A stretch of DNA of 64,000 bases from Loxodes magnus. Lineage: Eukaryota > Ciliophora > Karyorelictea > Loxodida > Loxodidae. Position 1 is the stretch's first letter. Each line of letters opens with the position of its first letter. Below are positions 12,604 through 24,008 of this stretch, piece after piece. Under the pieces are notes generated by a model. The model searched no databases. It was given only the letters and a program-made list of their open reading frames with translations, and had not been told where the DNA came from. The position numbers and the translations under genes were made by a program. The stretch spans positions 682,001 through 746,000 of the forward strand of contig CAMPDV010000115.1 of assembly GCA_946699065.1 (NCBI GenBank), in the 5' to 3' direction.

Positions 12604-13044
12604 ATGAAATTTATCCAAATTTATATTTTAGGATATCCAGATATTAAATTATTACATCTTCCATTTTATTTCCTGATGATATAATTTAAAAATGAATAGA
12701 ATTTAGTAGTAAAAAAGGAATTTCCTATAACTGAGTAAAATTACATTTATGTCGAAACTAACGAGGAAAAAATTCTGAACTGATTATTTTAGGAAAAAAA
12801 GCTTTACAAAATTGAAAATCCTAAAATTTTTGATTTGAAGTAAAAAAGTCCCAAAACTAATTCTGTTGTTGGAAAGATATATTAATTTCAAATCAATCAT
12901 ATCAAAATTTAGAATTTTGGATTAAAGAAATTAAAAGTTTGTAAAAGTTCCAAATATCAATGTAGCAGCTTATTAGTATGGATAATGACTTATAAGAGAA
13001 TAAATTTACTTAATTTGAAGGATTATCAAAAGCTATTAAAGTGA
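12604..13044 (+). CDS. Unknown small protein, 146 codons
   Basis: ATG 12604 opens a frame to TGA 13042-13044 with one internal TGA (NWLFQ context, read as Trp). The product is well balanced for a protein of such AT-rich DNA, with segments such as VVKKEFPITEQNYIYVETNE and KKLYKIENPKIFDLKQK. No family is recognised. A short IKIQNFGL segment recalls the DFG region of kinases with Asn for Asp, but nothing else supports that and I do not assign it. Confidence 0.4.
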
Positions 13045-13476
13045 TAAATAAAATTTGATCTCTTTCTTTAATAAATTGAAATTAAAAACTTATCACACAA
13101 TTTGCCAACTAAATCTAAGTGCTAAATAGTTGAATTAGCAAACATTTCTTGCTTAGTTTAGATTTGTTTAGATTAGGATTAAAATCCTATGTTTTTTACT
13201 TGAACTCACAAAAATTCGCGTATATGGATAGAAGTTTTAAGCAAGCAATTTTAGCTGTTCTTTTACTTCTGCACTTAAATTTTGAAATTTTATTTATAGT
13301 TATTAATAAATAATCTAAACTTTTCAGTTTATGCATGATCTTAGAAAGAGAAATTAGAAATTTTTAGATTATAGCTAGTTATCTTAATAAATTATATCTA
13401 TATAAGGCTAAAATGCTTTTTTAAAGTTTCATATACTTTATAAAATTTGATAACTCTAAGTTAAATCTTCAACAGT

Positions 13477-14376
13477 TCATCTATTTTTTTTTTTATTTAT
13501 TTTGTAAATTTTCTAAGGCTAAATATATTTATGGTACTATAAATCGATAACTAGAATTAGCTTTTTTATAATATTTAATTAAATTTAAAAGTTGTAATAA
13601 GTTAAGTTAAAGTTAAAAAGCTTTGTTAAAACCTTAGTAGTCAGCCATCTGACCTATTCTATCAGCTTGTCTCCATTAGTTTGTCAAAATTTCTACTAGG
13701 CTTAGTTAGGCGGTGTAGCACTTCATTAGCGCAACATCCTTTAATATTCTGAATAGTCTTCATCTTGCATGTAACGTTCCTAATTATTTCTCCAAGGATT
13801 AAGATTTGAATTAAATAATTTTTTTCTATAAATTCTTCCACTTTATGTTGGATATATCCTAAATAGTTTTCTAAAAATATCTTATTTATTCTTTCTTTAA
13901 ATTTCGCTTAGTTAGTAGCAGTATTTTCATTGGTGTTATTTATTGCACACGTAGCATTTTATTCTTATTTTAACCTATTATTCCTGTAACACTTATTTAA
14001 TTTAAATTTACTACTTATTTTAAATAAACGTTTACTGTTTATTTTAATTTGAGGCTTCATTTTCTATTTCCATAGGATCTGATTAATTCTGTTAAATCGA
14101 AAATGGCGTTACCTGAATTTATTATTAAATTTAAAGAATTCTTTGTTCCAGTTTGTTTTCTATTTCTTATGATTATTAATACTATTTCTCAAGTAAAGAC
14201 GTTATTAGTTTTTCTAATTTTTCTACTTTATCAGTGAGGAATCTATTTTTAAACATAAACTCTTTTAATGACTTAGATAATATTTCTATTTGAGTTTGTG
14301 TCGGAAGTTTTTTTAATTCTGGATTTCCAAGTGGTTAATGTTCGTCATATCAATCATATTTCTCACTTTCACTCAT
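13477..14376 (-). CDS. Coiled-coil CCHC zinc-knuckle protein (gag/ORF1-like), apparently whole
   Basis: From ATG 14376 the minus strand encodes about 299 residues in one frame. It starts MSESEKYDWYDEHQPLGNPE, continues with an acidic/basic coiled coil (about residues 40-100), a DPMEIENE motif near 120, and a zinc knuckle CYVCNKQHQWKYC (C-x2-C-x3-H-x4-C) around residues 141-153. A basic tail with RNNQERYMQDEDYSEYQ follows. DPM-(I)E plus a CY.C cluster is shared with the ORF copies at 9 kb and 43 kb, so this is a fuller member of that repeated family, probably a nucleic-acid-binding element protein. Four internal TGAs fit Trp. The end is uncertain: the next TGA after the clear coding part is 13477-13479, but composition becomes AT-rich from about 13615. 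No partner reverse transcriptase was seen nearby. Confidence 0.6.
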
Positions 14377-14778
14377 TGTAATTATTTCGCTTTTTTATTT
14401 TTTAGAGAATTTTCCTGTTTAAATGTTTTGTTCAAAGTTCTGTCATTTCTTAGAAGCTATTTTATATTTTATAATATAAGTAATTGCATATAAAGGCAAA
14501 AATACATCTATTTTAATTAAAAGGATTTATACTTTGAGAATTTAATTATCTTTATATTTCTTACTTCAAAGTAAACGCCTAAATAAACATCTTAGCTAGG
14601 TTTATGCCTTTATTTAAAAAATTCTAAATCTTAAGTCTTTTTTATTTAATGTTTATATTAAACTAAAATAAAGCACAATTATTCTTATAATGCAAAGCAA
14701 TTTTACTTCAAAGGGAGAAAGATTTAAATATAAAAAATAAACGAGATATTATATATTCTATATCTGATTGTTATTTAA

Positions 14779-15487
14779 TCATTAATCATTAAAATAACTT
14801 TTCGCCTTCACTTAATTGAAAATTTAAATGTATAAAGTCTCCGTTCCTGCATGTTCTTCTTTTATTATTCAAATATCATTCTCTAAACTTACCATTTGCT
14901 CATAATCTCCAACTTTATCTCTTCGGTCTACCATATGGACTTCATTATCATCTTCATGATTTATCAAATCCTGACTTAATACAAAAATCTCTTACTTCTG
15001 GGAGTTTAATTCATCTTCGAGTTTTTTTATGTTTCTAATAAGTTGAGAAATCAGCTGTTTCATCTACTAAGAGTCCATTTATTCTATAACCATATTGTCG
15101 AAATAAAAGATAATAGGATCTATATCGAATTATCTTATTTTACCTTCTTCGTTTATTTTTTATTTTTTAATTTTTTTGTTATTATTTTTATCGATTCGGT
15201 AGAGTGGTCTCTTTTTTCAGTTTTAAATGGAAGTGTTGAGAGCTTTTTTAATTTTTCTGTTCTGAATTTTATCTCAGTCCTTACTTATCCTTTGATGGGA
15301 GAGATCCGCTTTATTTTAATTTGTAAAAGCTAGTATTTTTTATAAATTCTTCTAATCTATTAGATAGTTCTGGTTATTTTCATTAAGAAGAGCGTTAAGT
15401 TGAAGAAGACGTGTTTAAAATATGTCTTATGGTTTTTTCTCTGCTATTCTGAGGAGGTGGTAAAAAACCCTTCTTGAAGCCAGCCAT
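14779..15487 (-). pseudogene. Repeated coiled-coil ORF family copy (N-terminal half)
   Basis: The minus strand starts MAGFKKGFLPPQNSREKT at 15487, the family N-terminus also seen at 8.73, 43.42 and 51.51 kb. Downstream come a Lys/Thr-rich stretch (ISPIKGQVRTEIKFRTEK) and a coiled coil with MKQLISQLIRNIKKLEDELN, which parallels MSMEQLIKIILNFQEEVRKL at 43 kb, ending near GTETLYI. The parts are in more than one frame, so the copy is broken. It lies just upstream of the more complete CCHC ORF and in the same orientation, so the two may belong to one inserted element or to neighbouring insertions. Confidence 0.5.
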
Positions 15488-16058
15488 TTTATATTATATC
15501 TGATAGTTGTATTTGAAAATTTAAAAAGGAGAAATAAAGAAAGCTAAATATACCAAAATAAGCTTCTCTATTTTAAAAATTATACTAAATCTATTTAAAT
15601 CTATTTACATATGATAAATGCTTAAAACATAGCACTTTTAAAATAGTAAAGTTTTATTATTTATAAATTATATAAATATTAATATCATTCAACTAGGAAT
15701 TAAAATAAAATTAGTAAATTCATAAGATAAAAATTAATAAAATCTTAAATTTGTATTTTCTCAGCAAAAATAGAGAGAAAAAATAATTTTTTAACTTAAT
15801 CTTAACTATAAAAATAAAAAATAAATAGTTTGGATTTATTTAAATTAGAATATTGTAGAAGTTTTGCTTTATTTATTCTAATAAATAATCATTTACTCTT
15901 TTATACCTACCTATATTATATATTAGATTTATGCCTAAAAAGCAGATAAATAAATGAGACTTAATTTCGAATTTTTTAAATCGGACTATTTAGCTAAAAC
16001 TTAAAATAATTTCTTATAATTAATTTTAGTTTCTTCATAAAATTTAAATAATAAATAA
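15488..16058. other. AT-rich spacer, nothing recognised
   Basis: No repeat, RNA or convincing ORF seen. Confidence 0.4.
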
Positions 16059-16820
16059 ATGTTTTTTATTCTTAATAAATATTAGATTATTAAATTCAAA
16101 GATCAGTTAATTTGCTAAAAAAATTTCAAGGCTATAAAGGATTTTTAGCCTTTAATAAAATTAGATATTTGCTTTTCTTTAAGTGGTTCATATAAATATT
16201 TTCTTTTAAATCTTAGTACAAGATAAAGAAATTCTACTTATAATTATATCTTTTGTTATCTCTTTTTATAGATTTAATTAAAGAACTTGATTATAATTAA
16301 TAACTTGGAGATTAATTTATCATTGATTTAATTTTAAAATAAATATCTTTAATTAAATCTAATTATATTCTTAAATAAAATAGAAGCATTTTTGATTAAG
16401 CAACTTTTAGATTATGAAAGATTAAGGTAACTTAAATTTGATTCATTATAGCAGAGTTTATTCACTTTATAAAAAATACTTTTTGAAAGACGTAAAACTG
16501 AATAAACTAAATATATTAAGTTTGAATTTAAAATTTTAAGGATTTGTTCAAAGTTTGATGCTGCTTTTGTACAATTTTCTTCTTAAATCCTAAATAATTA
16601 TTAATTCATAAAGTTTAATTTTATTGCAAAATTAGTTATAAGTAAAATTAAAATTAAAATAGAAAATTAGACTTTAAAATTAATTTTAACTAAAAAAGAA
16701 ATAATGATTTACGTTAATAGATCAGATTCCTTTTACATTTACTATTTTTTTGTTTCTCATGATGATTAGTTGCTTTAAGAGAATCAGGTTTGTTTAATAA
16801 GATATAAAATATTTCGCTGA
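16059..16820 (+). CDS. Unknown protein, 253 codons without internal TGA
   Basis: ATG 16059 opens a frame that reaches TGA 16818-16820 with no TGA inside, while TAA/TAG occur throughout as Gln. The product is Leu/Lys/Gln/Phe-rich with evenly spaced leucines and soluble segments such as FLIKQLLDYERLRQLKFDS and LFTLQKILFERRKTEQTK, suggesting a helical protein. A later segment, RSDSFYIYYFFVSHDDQLL, is also in frame. No family is recognised. Frame openness over 760 bases and the charge pattern support coding; homology does not. Confidence 0.45.
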
Positions 16821-17195
16821 CCAAATAAATTTAAAAAATCGTAAAATTAAGCAGATTTTACATTTCATTTTAAAATTTTTAATATTACTAAGATATTAAA
16901 GCATCTCTACTAAAAAATAAATATTTGCGTAAAGTATTATTAAATATAGTTGTTTAATTATCATTAGCTAATTTAAATATTATGAAGCCATGCGTAAAAA
17001 CAGGACAAAAATTTGATTTGTACACTCAAACTTAAAAATACTTATTTTGAAGTTCTAAAGGTTTTTATTTAAGGAAATTTATAAAAATTAATTTTATTTT
17101 ATTAGAAATTTTCCATAAACCCCTTTAATTAAATTTTATTTTTAAAAATTAAATTTAGATAACTAAAGACTAATAAAAGTTTAAGATATTATCTC
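16821..17195. other. AT-rich spacer, nothing recognised
   Basis: Short AT-rich interval; no feature supported. Confidence 0.4.
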
Positions 17196-17759
17196 TCAGA
17201 AATTTTTTTCTTGTAGATAATTACATAAAATATGAAAGCATAAATCCTATATCTTTTACTTTTTAGTGAGTTTATCCTCATTCTTGCTTTCATTAGCATG
17301 CTTATTTCCTAATAATGTTGCATTTTCTTGCTTTTAATACTCTTCATTTTGCTTTTCCTTTGATCTATCCAGAAGTATTTATATTTAATATTTATTTAGA
17401 CCCTGAAAATACTTCTAACATTCTTAAAGAAAAAATTTCTAGTGGTTTCAATGTTTCTAGTATAATTCGACTAAAGTTTATTCTTTTTCTAAGTTTCATT
17501 CTACGCTTTACAGTGGTAGCAATACTTAAAACCAGCGTTTCTTACATTGCTTACTCGTTCTCACTTCTTGCTTATGGAAATCAGAATTTAGCTAGCTAGC
17601 TGCTCTTGCTCATTTAATCTTTTTTTAACTTGAGGTAGCAATTTAATGAAGTAACTAATCCTCTTCTTTAGTTCAATCTACTTTTACGTATTTTCTTCAT
17701 CCGATTGAAGATTACTTAAAATTAGGATTAGTTAATGAATCCCCTTTAGTTACATCCAT
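17196..17759 (-). CDS. Myb/SANT-like DNA-binding protein
   Basis: ATG 17759 on the minus strand opens 187 codons to TGA 17196-17198. Residues from about 28 read VDWTKEEDQLLHQIATSS, then KWARAASQLN, then RTSKQCKKRW: the first Trp with EED, the second Trp of the W..(I/A)A helix, and the R-T/S-x-K-Q-C-x-x-R-W recognition helix of a Myb repeat. A second repeat begins SVEWNLEKEQTLVELYQKHW. Such proteins bind DNA or chromatin in the nucleus. The insertion between the second and third Trp of repeat 1 is longer than usual. Of the five Trp named, four are TGA and one is TGG, which supports UGA = Trp. The C-terminal third is Lys/Glu/Gln-rich. The exact stop is uncertain under this code. Confidence 0.7.
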
Positions 17760-20515
17760 TTTTATAAAATGTGATTAGGCTAACTAATTAAAGGCTAATA
17801 ACAAATATGGTTTCATATATCTATTTCAATCACATTTTTTAATTTAAATTATTTTATTTTAGTTTCCTTTTAATTTTTACTAAAAGCACAGTACCTAGAC
17901 ATACTTATATCAAACAATCTCTCTTTGATTGAAAGAAGGAGAAATTTTGTAGATTTAAGTAAAATAAATTTAGCATTTTTCATATCTTCTTTTGTATTTA
18001 TCAAAAAAAGAGAAAAATAATAAGATACTTAAGTGATTTATAGCAGACTTTTGTTATTTAATCTTAAAAATCTTCTATAAGTTTGCTTCAATTAATAACA
18101 ATTTCCGCTTAAATAAAGTTTCTAAATCTCCTAAATTATTAAATTATGCTTGTTCAAATATTAGCAAACTAAGCTCATTAAGTAGAAACATTTTTACAAC
18201 TTTAAATAATACCTTTAATTTATTGGGCAAGTTTAGCTTTTCTCATTTTAAGCTTGCAATTTATTACATTTTATAATTACTGAGTTTTGAAAGTCAAACT
18301 AAATTATCCAAGTACCTAACTAAAATAAAAAACATGCGAATATTTTTCTCTATTATGAGGATTTCAATGACCAAGTTATTTCATTATTTAAAAAAAAATT
18401 TAATTTGCAAGGATAACTAAAGACATTTTCGCTATTTTTTTCTATCTTATTTAATTATTCCTTGAAGATAATTATAAAATAATCATTTTTTCTAAAGAAA
18501 TTACAATAGCCAAATACTTATTAAGCTATTTAAAGTCTTATCTAATATTTAGTCATCCAAATTTTTTTTTAATTTATGCTTTTCAGTCTTTAAATTTGTT
18601 TAATACAAACTTATTTCAAAATTTAAGCTGATGAATAAAAATAAGGCTAATAAACAATTTTTACGAAATTACAAAAGCAGGATTACTATTTAATTTTGAA
18701 TCAATATTTTATTATTAAATTTTTTTATTATATCTAGAAAATTGTAGGTTGATTTAGAAGAAATAAAAAGCGCAGACTTTTAATTAAAAAATTATTTTCA
18801 TTTTTTATTTTAAGCTAAAATATGAAGAACTAGATATTAAATAATATATTAAGTTAAAAGATGAAAATAAAAGACTTTTTATATCCTTCTTTTATAATAA
18901 TATCAGTTTTTATTTAATTTTCCTGTCTGTATTTATTATTAAAATAAAAGCTATTCCTCTTTTTCCAATATTTTAGTACTTTAGTCTTAATTTTTAGGTA
19001 TTTATTTATGTATTTGATGTCAAAATCTATAATTTTTTTTTTTAATTAATAGAAATCTAAAAAATAAATTAGACATTTTCATTATTCAGATATCACTTAA
19101 ATGAAATTGATTTTTAGAATTAAGTTTTTTTGTGGTACTTTGATTTAAAAATTGACAAATTTAAATAAATGATTATTAATAATCCTTTTAGCAAGAAATA
19201 ATTTTTTAATTGTGACCTGATTCAAACTCCTTCAAAAATCTGATGAAAGTAATTTTTTCATTGATTAATGCAATAAAAATTTATATTAATTAAAGTTATT
19301 TTTTTCAAAAAATTAGAATTCAATGTCTTTTTTAAAAAGCCTTTAATCATGTATTATGGTAGCAATTTCGAAAGAAAACTTTAAAAGGTTTGCATTTAAA
19401 TTATAAAAGTGCCAAGGAATTGTATTACTACAAATAATTAAAAAATTGAAAGAGAATATTTAGTAATTGATAAATTTGATAATTTGCAAATATAGAAATA
19501 TTTGGTTCTTTCTAATATGTATTAGTTAATTTTTAGTCTTCAAAACTAAAAAAATTTTAGCATTTTTTTATTTTAAATAAAATAAAGATTAAAAAAAGAC
19601 TTTGCCATTTCTTTAATAAGAAGATTTGAAGACTAAATAAAACAAATTTTTCAGGAAGGCATCATAAATAACTAGCTTTGCTTTGGAAAAAATTTTTCAG
19701 CCTGATTTTGTTTATTTTTTATAAATTGTATTATTAATTAAAATTTTGCATATGTAAATTAATTATTTTCATTTAATTTCATTTATTTTAATATCTATAA
19801 ATTTTTCATAAAAGAAAAATAAAAATTAAATAACTATAATAAAAATTAAATATGTGGCATTGAAAATAATTCGATTTATCGAAAGTTAAAAGTAAAAAAG
19901 CTAAACTTAAATTGTATTATCAATCAACATTCAAATATAATAGATGAGAATAAAAAATATAGCAGCTATAAAAAGTTTGTTGTTTTTGGTTTTAAATATC
20001 TAAATTATAGGTGAGTTTAAAACAAAAAATCAATCAAAAATATTTTTTTTGGTTTATTAATTTTTTTTCGAAAGAAAACTAGACTTTTTCATAAAATTTA
20101 AAATAAACTTTATAAAAAGACAAATATTAATCTTTTATAGCTGCTAAAAGAAAAAATAAATGTAAAAATTCTAATATAACTTAAACAAGTTTAATTAATT
20201 ATAAAAAATGTGAGCCTTTATTAGAATAGGAGTTTATTGTTTTAATTTAATAAAATTTTTTTTATAAAAAACAAAAATCCATTTAAAGAGATAATCAAGA
20301 GTGAATCTTCAAATATAAATTCCTTTTATAAATGAATAGCTTATTTATATTAAAAATTAAATGCTAATTTGCTTATTTTTATCATATCTCTTAATTTAAG
20401 CAACTTTTATCATTTAGGCTTTAAGCTTAAATTTTAGAACAGTAGATTTTAAATTATTTCATAAATATGTTTAAAGGTCACTTACCATTTAATCAAAACC
20501 TTTTTCGAATCCAAA
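17760..20515. other. Long AT-rich interval, nothing supported
   Basis: Runs of A/T with scattered short ORFs; no recognisable domain, repeat or RNA gene. Genes without conserved domains could be hidden here because stop codons give no guidance. Confidence 0.3.
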
Positions 20516-20803
20516 ATGATTTTAAGCATAAATATTCATAAATATCAATTGCATGATATTAATTTTATTTTAGAGTATAGTTATATTTTAGAGTTGTATC
20601 AATTTTTAAATTTTTATATCTTAGTCAGTTCGTTTCCAATTTTTTTTAACCAGATCTATTCTTTACATACCATATCAAATAAAATGTTTTTTTACGTATT
20701 TTATAATCATTTTAGAGTGATCACACTAAATATTTCGTCTTCCAATTTGCATTAGAAGATAATTTCATCTATTACTTATTATAATATTAAATGTATTATT
20801 TGA
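20516..20803 (+). CDS. Small ORF, 95 codons, unknown
   Basis: ATG 20516 to TGA 20801-20803. The first 79 codons lack TAA, TAG and TGA, which is unusual in this composition. The product is hydrophobic-aromatic with mixed polar residues (MILSINIHKYQLHDINFI at the start) and no recognised motif. It may be a small membrane-associated protein or chance. Confidence 0.25.
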
Positions 20804-21289
20804 TTAATTTAATTTAATTTTGTAATAACTTGCTTAAAATAAAATAACAAAGTGAATTTTGTTTTTATACTTCAATAATATATTAATTTACATCATCCAG
20901 ATGACAATTTTGCTTTTTTTCCACAGCAGTCCTGCTTTCAGTCGAGTATCTTTTAATAAATTTTTTAAATTAAATCTTACATTTTCAGGTTTCACTTATT
21001 ATGCCAAGTTTATGCTTTAATTCTGCTAATTACAAAAAGCCATTAAATTTAAATTCTTCGTATTAAACTTAAAATTAAATTAATTTTGGATTTATTAAGC
21101 AATTGTGAAAAAAACCAATTTCCAATTTTATATTTGTGATTAATTAACTTAAACTTGTATTATACATTTCTCAATAAAATAAAATTAAAAATATGATAAT
21201 TGGGGGTTAGATTTGTAATTGGTTTAAAATTAGTGTTTCATTATAATTTTATTTTATAATTTAGGAAAGCTAAATCATAAGAAGTAAAC

Positions 21290-22075
21290 ATGAAAAAACT
21301 CTTTAAAATAATAGATTTTGCATATAAAAAGGGAATAAGCAATTTAATATTCGGAATCTGAAAAAAGTATAAAATGATATCAAGATTTATAACTTATTAT
21401 ATCTCGCTAAAGCAATCTTATGAAAACAGAAAAAGGAATAACTTACTTTTATAGAATAAATTGTTAAAGCGATGCATAACATTAAGGAAGAGGCTAAATT
21501 ATTTAAAAAGTAGAACGAAGGATTTTTGAAGAAAGTATAAACAAATAAGTCAGATTTATGAATCAGCAAAGATAAATGAAAATTTTATTTAGCATATAAA
21601 TTAATTTCCTAACTAGAAAAAAATAAAAAATGAATATCTATCATAGCAATTTAATCCTGTTTGTTATTCCAAAAAATAGAGTTTAGTAAGAAGCCAAAAA
21701 AATAAAAAACTAGGGACATCGAAGCGATTAAAATGGAGCTTGATGAAGTAAAGAAGAAAGAAACATAGTTTTTTATAATGGATATAATAGCAATTTGAAG
21801 GAAATGCTTTTACTGCAAATTTTTCCAAAAATTTATCAGGAATACCATGAAATAAAAATATCGAAAGAGAAAAAGACTGATCTATTGTGAAGAGAAATTA
21901 AAATAAATAACTTTAATCAAGCAAAATGGTATAAAAGAAAGTTACAAAAAAATTAAAGAAATCGTAAGTCAATGAAATGCAAAAAACTGGATGCTCCTAA
22001 CGTTTTCAATAATCCATTAGAACCATACTCAGTTTAGTGGCGTGAAAAAGAATAAAGTTTATTGTAAAAGACACT
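21290..22075 (+). CDS. Coding-like region, possibly Myb-related, frame changes inside
   Basis: Composition is clearly richer than the flanks. One plus-strand frame gives a charged helical product through about 21770 (KEEAKLFKKQNEGFLKKV; RDIEAIKMELDEVKKKET). Another frame is best from about 21780 to 22075 (TDLLWREIKINNFNQAKWYK; KKLDAPNVFNNPLEPYSVQW). The second part ends with SVQWREKEQSLL, close to SVEWNLEKEQTL in the Myb-like gene at 17.2-17.8 kb, so a Myb-type relative is possible. The frame change points to an intron I could not place or to decay. Several TGAs fall in Trp-like contexts. Confidence 0.4.
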
Positions 22076-23669
22076 CTATTTATCAATAATAATAAAAATA
22101 ATAAAGTTATTTTATTCTCTTATTCAACAAAAATTCTAAATTCTACTTATCTTAATGTCTTTAAATAATAATAATTAAAATCTAAAAATTTGCAATGCAA
22201 AGTTATCTCTTAGTAAATTTAAACACTAAATCTTATTAATTTCTTAAAAATTTAAAATAGTTATTTATTATAATTCTATAAAGCATTTAATATAATTAGA
22301 AAAAATTTCTAACTTAAAGAACTTTAAAGTTTATTAAATTTTTTCTTATAAAGGTTAATATTTTTTAATTATTAATATTATTTTAAATAGCCTTTTATAT
22401 ATTAAATCTAATATTTTATTAAAAATAATTAAACTTATAATAAAATAAATATAAATTAGAATTTTACTTTTTTCTTTTGATTATTACATCAATTCTCATT
22501 AATTTTCTAAAATTTAAATTTTTAAATAATAAAAAATTAAACTAGCTTTTATATAAGTTTACTCTAATATATTTAATTATTTTTTATTTAATGGATCATT
22601 TAAATATATTATAAAGTTTTCATTATGATTTAGAAAAGAGTTTATAGATTAATAATCAAACTAAAGACTTAAAATAAGATATATTTATATTTAACACCAA
22701 ATAGTTATTCTCCTATACTATCATTATTATATAATCAAGCATTTTTATGAATTAAAATGCTTAGAAACTCTATTAAATTGTTTAAATTATGTTTGGTTTA
22801 CTTTAGAAGAATGGCTTATTATAGAAGATTATTTACAAGCATAAAATTTTAAACTTGTTACCTATAAATAACTTAAATGACTATCTATCCAATCCCATTT
22901 AATATCACTCTTCCAAAGTTTATTAATATAGCTAATATAATAAATCCTAATTTAGCATTCTACCTGCTATATATTTGAGTTATAGCTAATAATATTAGAT
23001 TTATAAGAGCTTTCATTACTTAATAAAAAATAATTAAAGTAATCTATAATTATAATTATAAAAATAATATACCTGCTATTAAATTTTAATAGGATAAATA
23101 TAAATAAAATAGATTAAACAATAGTTAGAGTATATTCGAAAAGTATAAATAATTAGATAAAATTGTTTATAGAATAAAAATTACATTTAGTATATAAAAT
23201 TTTAACATATAGTAAATATTATAAATCTACATAAATATAACTTTAATAATTTTATATCTGATAAATATTAACTTTAGTATAATGCAATAAAATATTAATT
23301 TAGATATAGATTAATATCAAAATTTAAGAATTAAATGTATATAAAATGGAATAAATCAATTAAATTTTTTTTTAAATAGACCTTGAAATAAAAAATGGAA
23401 TATTTAAACAAATTAAGAACATTATTTTAGTTTATATCTAGAAGAGAAAAATAAATATTCATTCATTTTATATTTCTTAATATATAAGAAAATAGAATGA
23501 TAGATTTGCTAAATTAAAATTGAATACGAAAAATTTTGAATAATTCCTATTCAAAATTTTTAATTTTGATATTAGTTAAAAATAAAAAATTAAGTTAGGT
23601 ATTTGAGTTATATTTACCTTAATAAATATAGCAAATATTTTTATTTATTAAAATTAGTTTATAATTAAA
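22076..23669. other. AT-rich interval, nothing supported
   Basis: Very AT-rich, low complexity, dominated by A/T runs; no feature supported. Confidence 0.35.
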
Positions 23670-24008
23670 ATGGAAGCTATTAAAAGTGGATTTCACTTGG
23701 AGAAGGAGGAACACAAAAAGTCTAAGGACTAAAGTAAAGAGACTAGGCTATAAAAATCTCTATAGAAGTAGTATTCTTCTAACTCACTATCTGAAAAGAG
23801 AAAATAACCATAGGCAGGAGACACTTAAACTCCGCAAAGAAATAAAAAAAGACTATATTAGTTTAATAATAAGATATAAATCACTTTAAAGCCAGAAGAG
23901 ATTGAAAAAATTTAGACAAGAAAACCATAACAATTAAGGTTCAAATTAGATGTTAAATTTTAACTAATAATAATTTAAGTATAAGATTATATTCGTTATA
24001 ATTCTTGA
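23670..24008 (+). CDS. Small Lys/Gln-rich protein, 112 codons
   Basis: An island of richer composition starts at ATG 23670 after an A-rich leader and gives MEAIKSGFHLEKEEHKKSKD, then a Ser/Gln/Arg-rich part (SNSLSEKRKQPQAGDTQTPQ) and KPEEIEKIQTRKPQQLRFK, to TGA 24006-24008. There is no internal TGA. It is hydrophilic and probably disordered, with no recognised family. Another frame over the same bases is also open for 67 codons, so the frame choice rests on the ATG and the protein-like composition. Confidence 0.4.

Noticed and set aside
13708-13742. A match to the shared 3' hairpin (GCGCTAATGAAGTGCTAC on the minus strand)
   Set aside because: It lies inside the coding frame of the CCHC protein (RMLRQWSATPPN), lacks the GAGC/GCTC stem ends and has no TTTA tail; probably coincidence.
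15043-15333. 96-codon plus-strand ORF
   Set aside because: Antisense to the repeated coiled-coil ORF copy at 14.8-15.5 kb.
17315-17599. 94-codon plus-strand ORF
   Set aside because: Antisense to the Myb-like gene.
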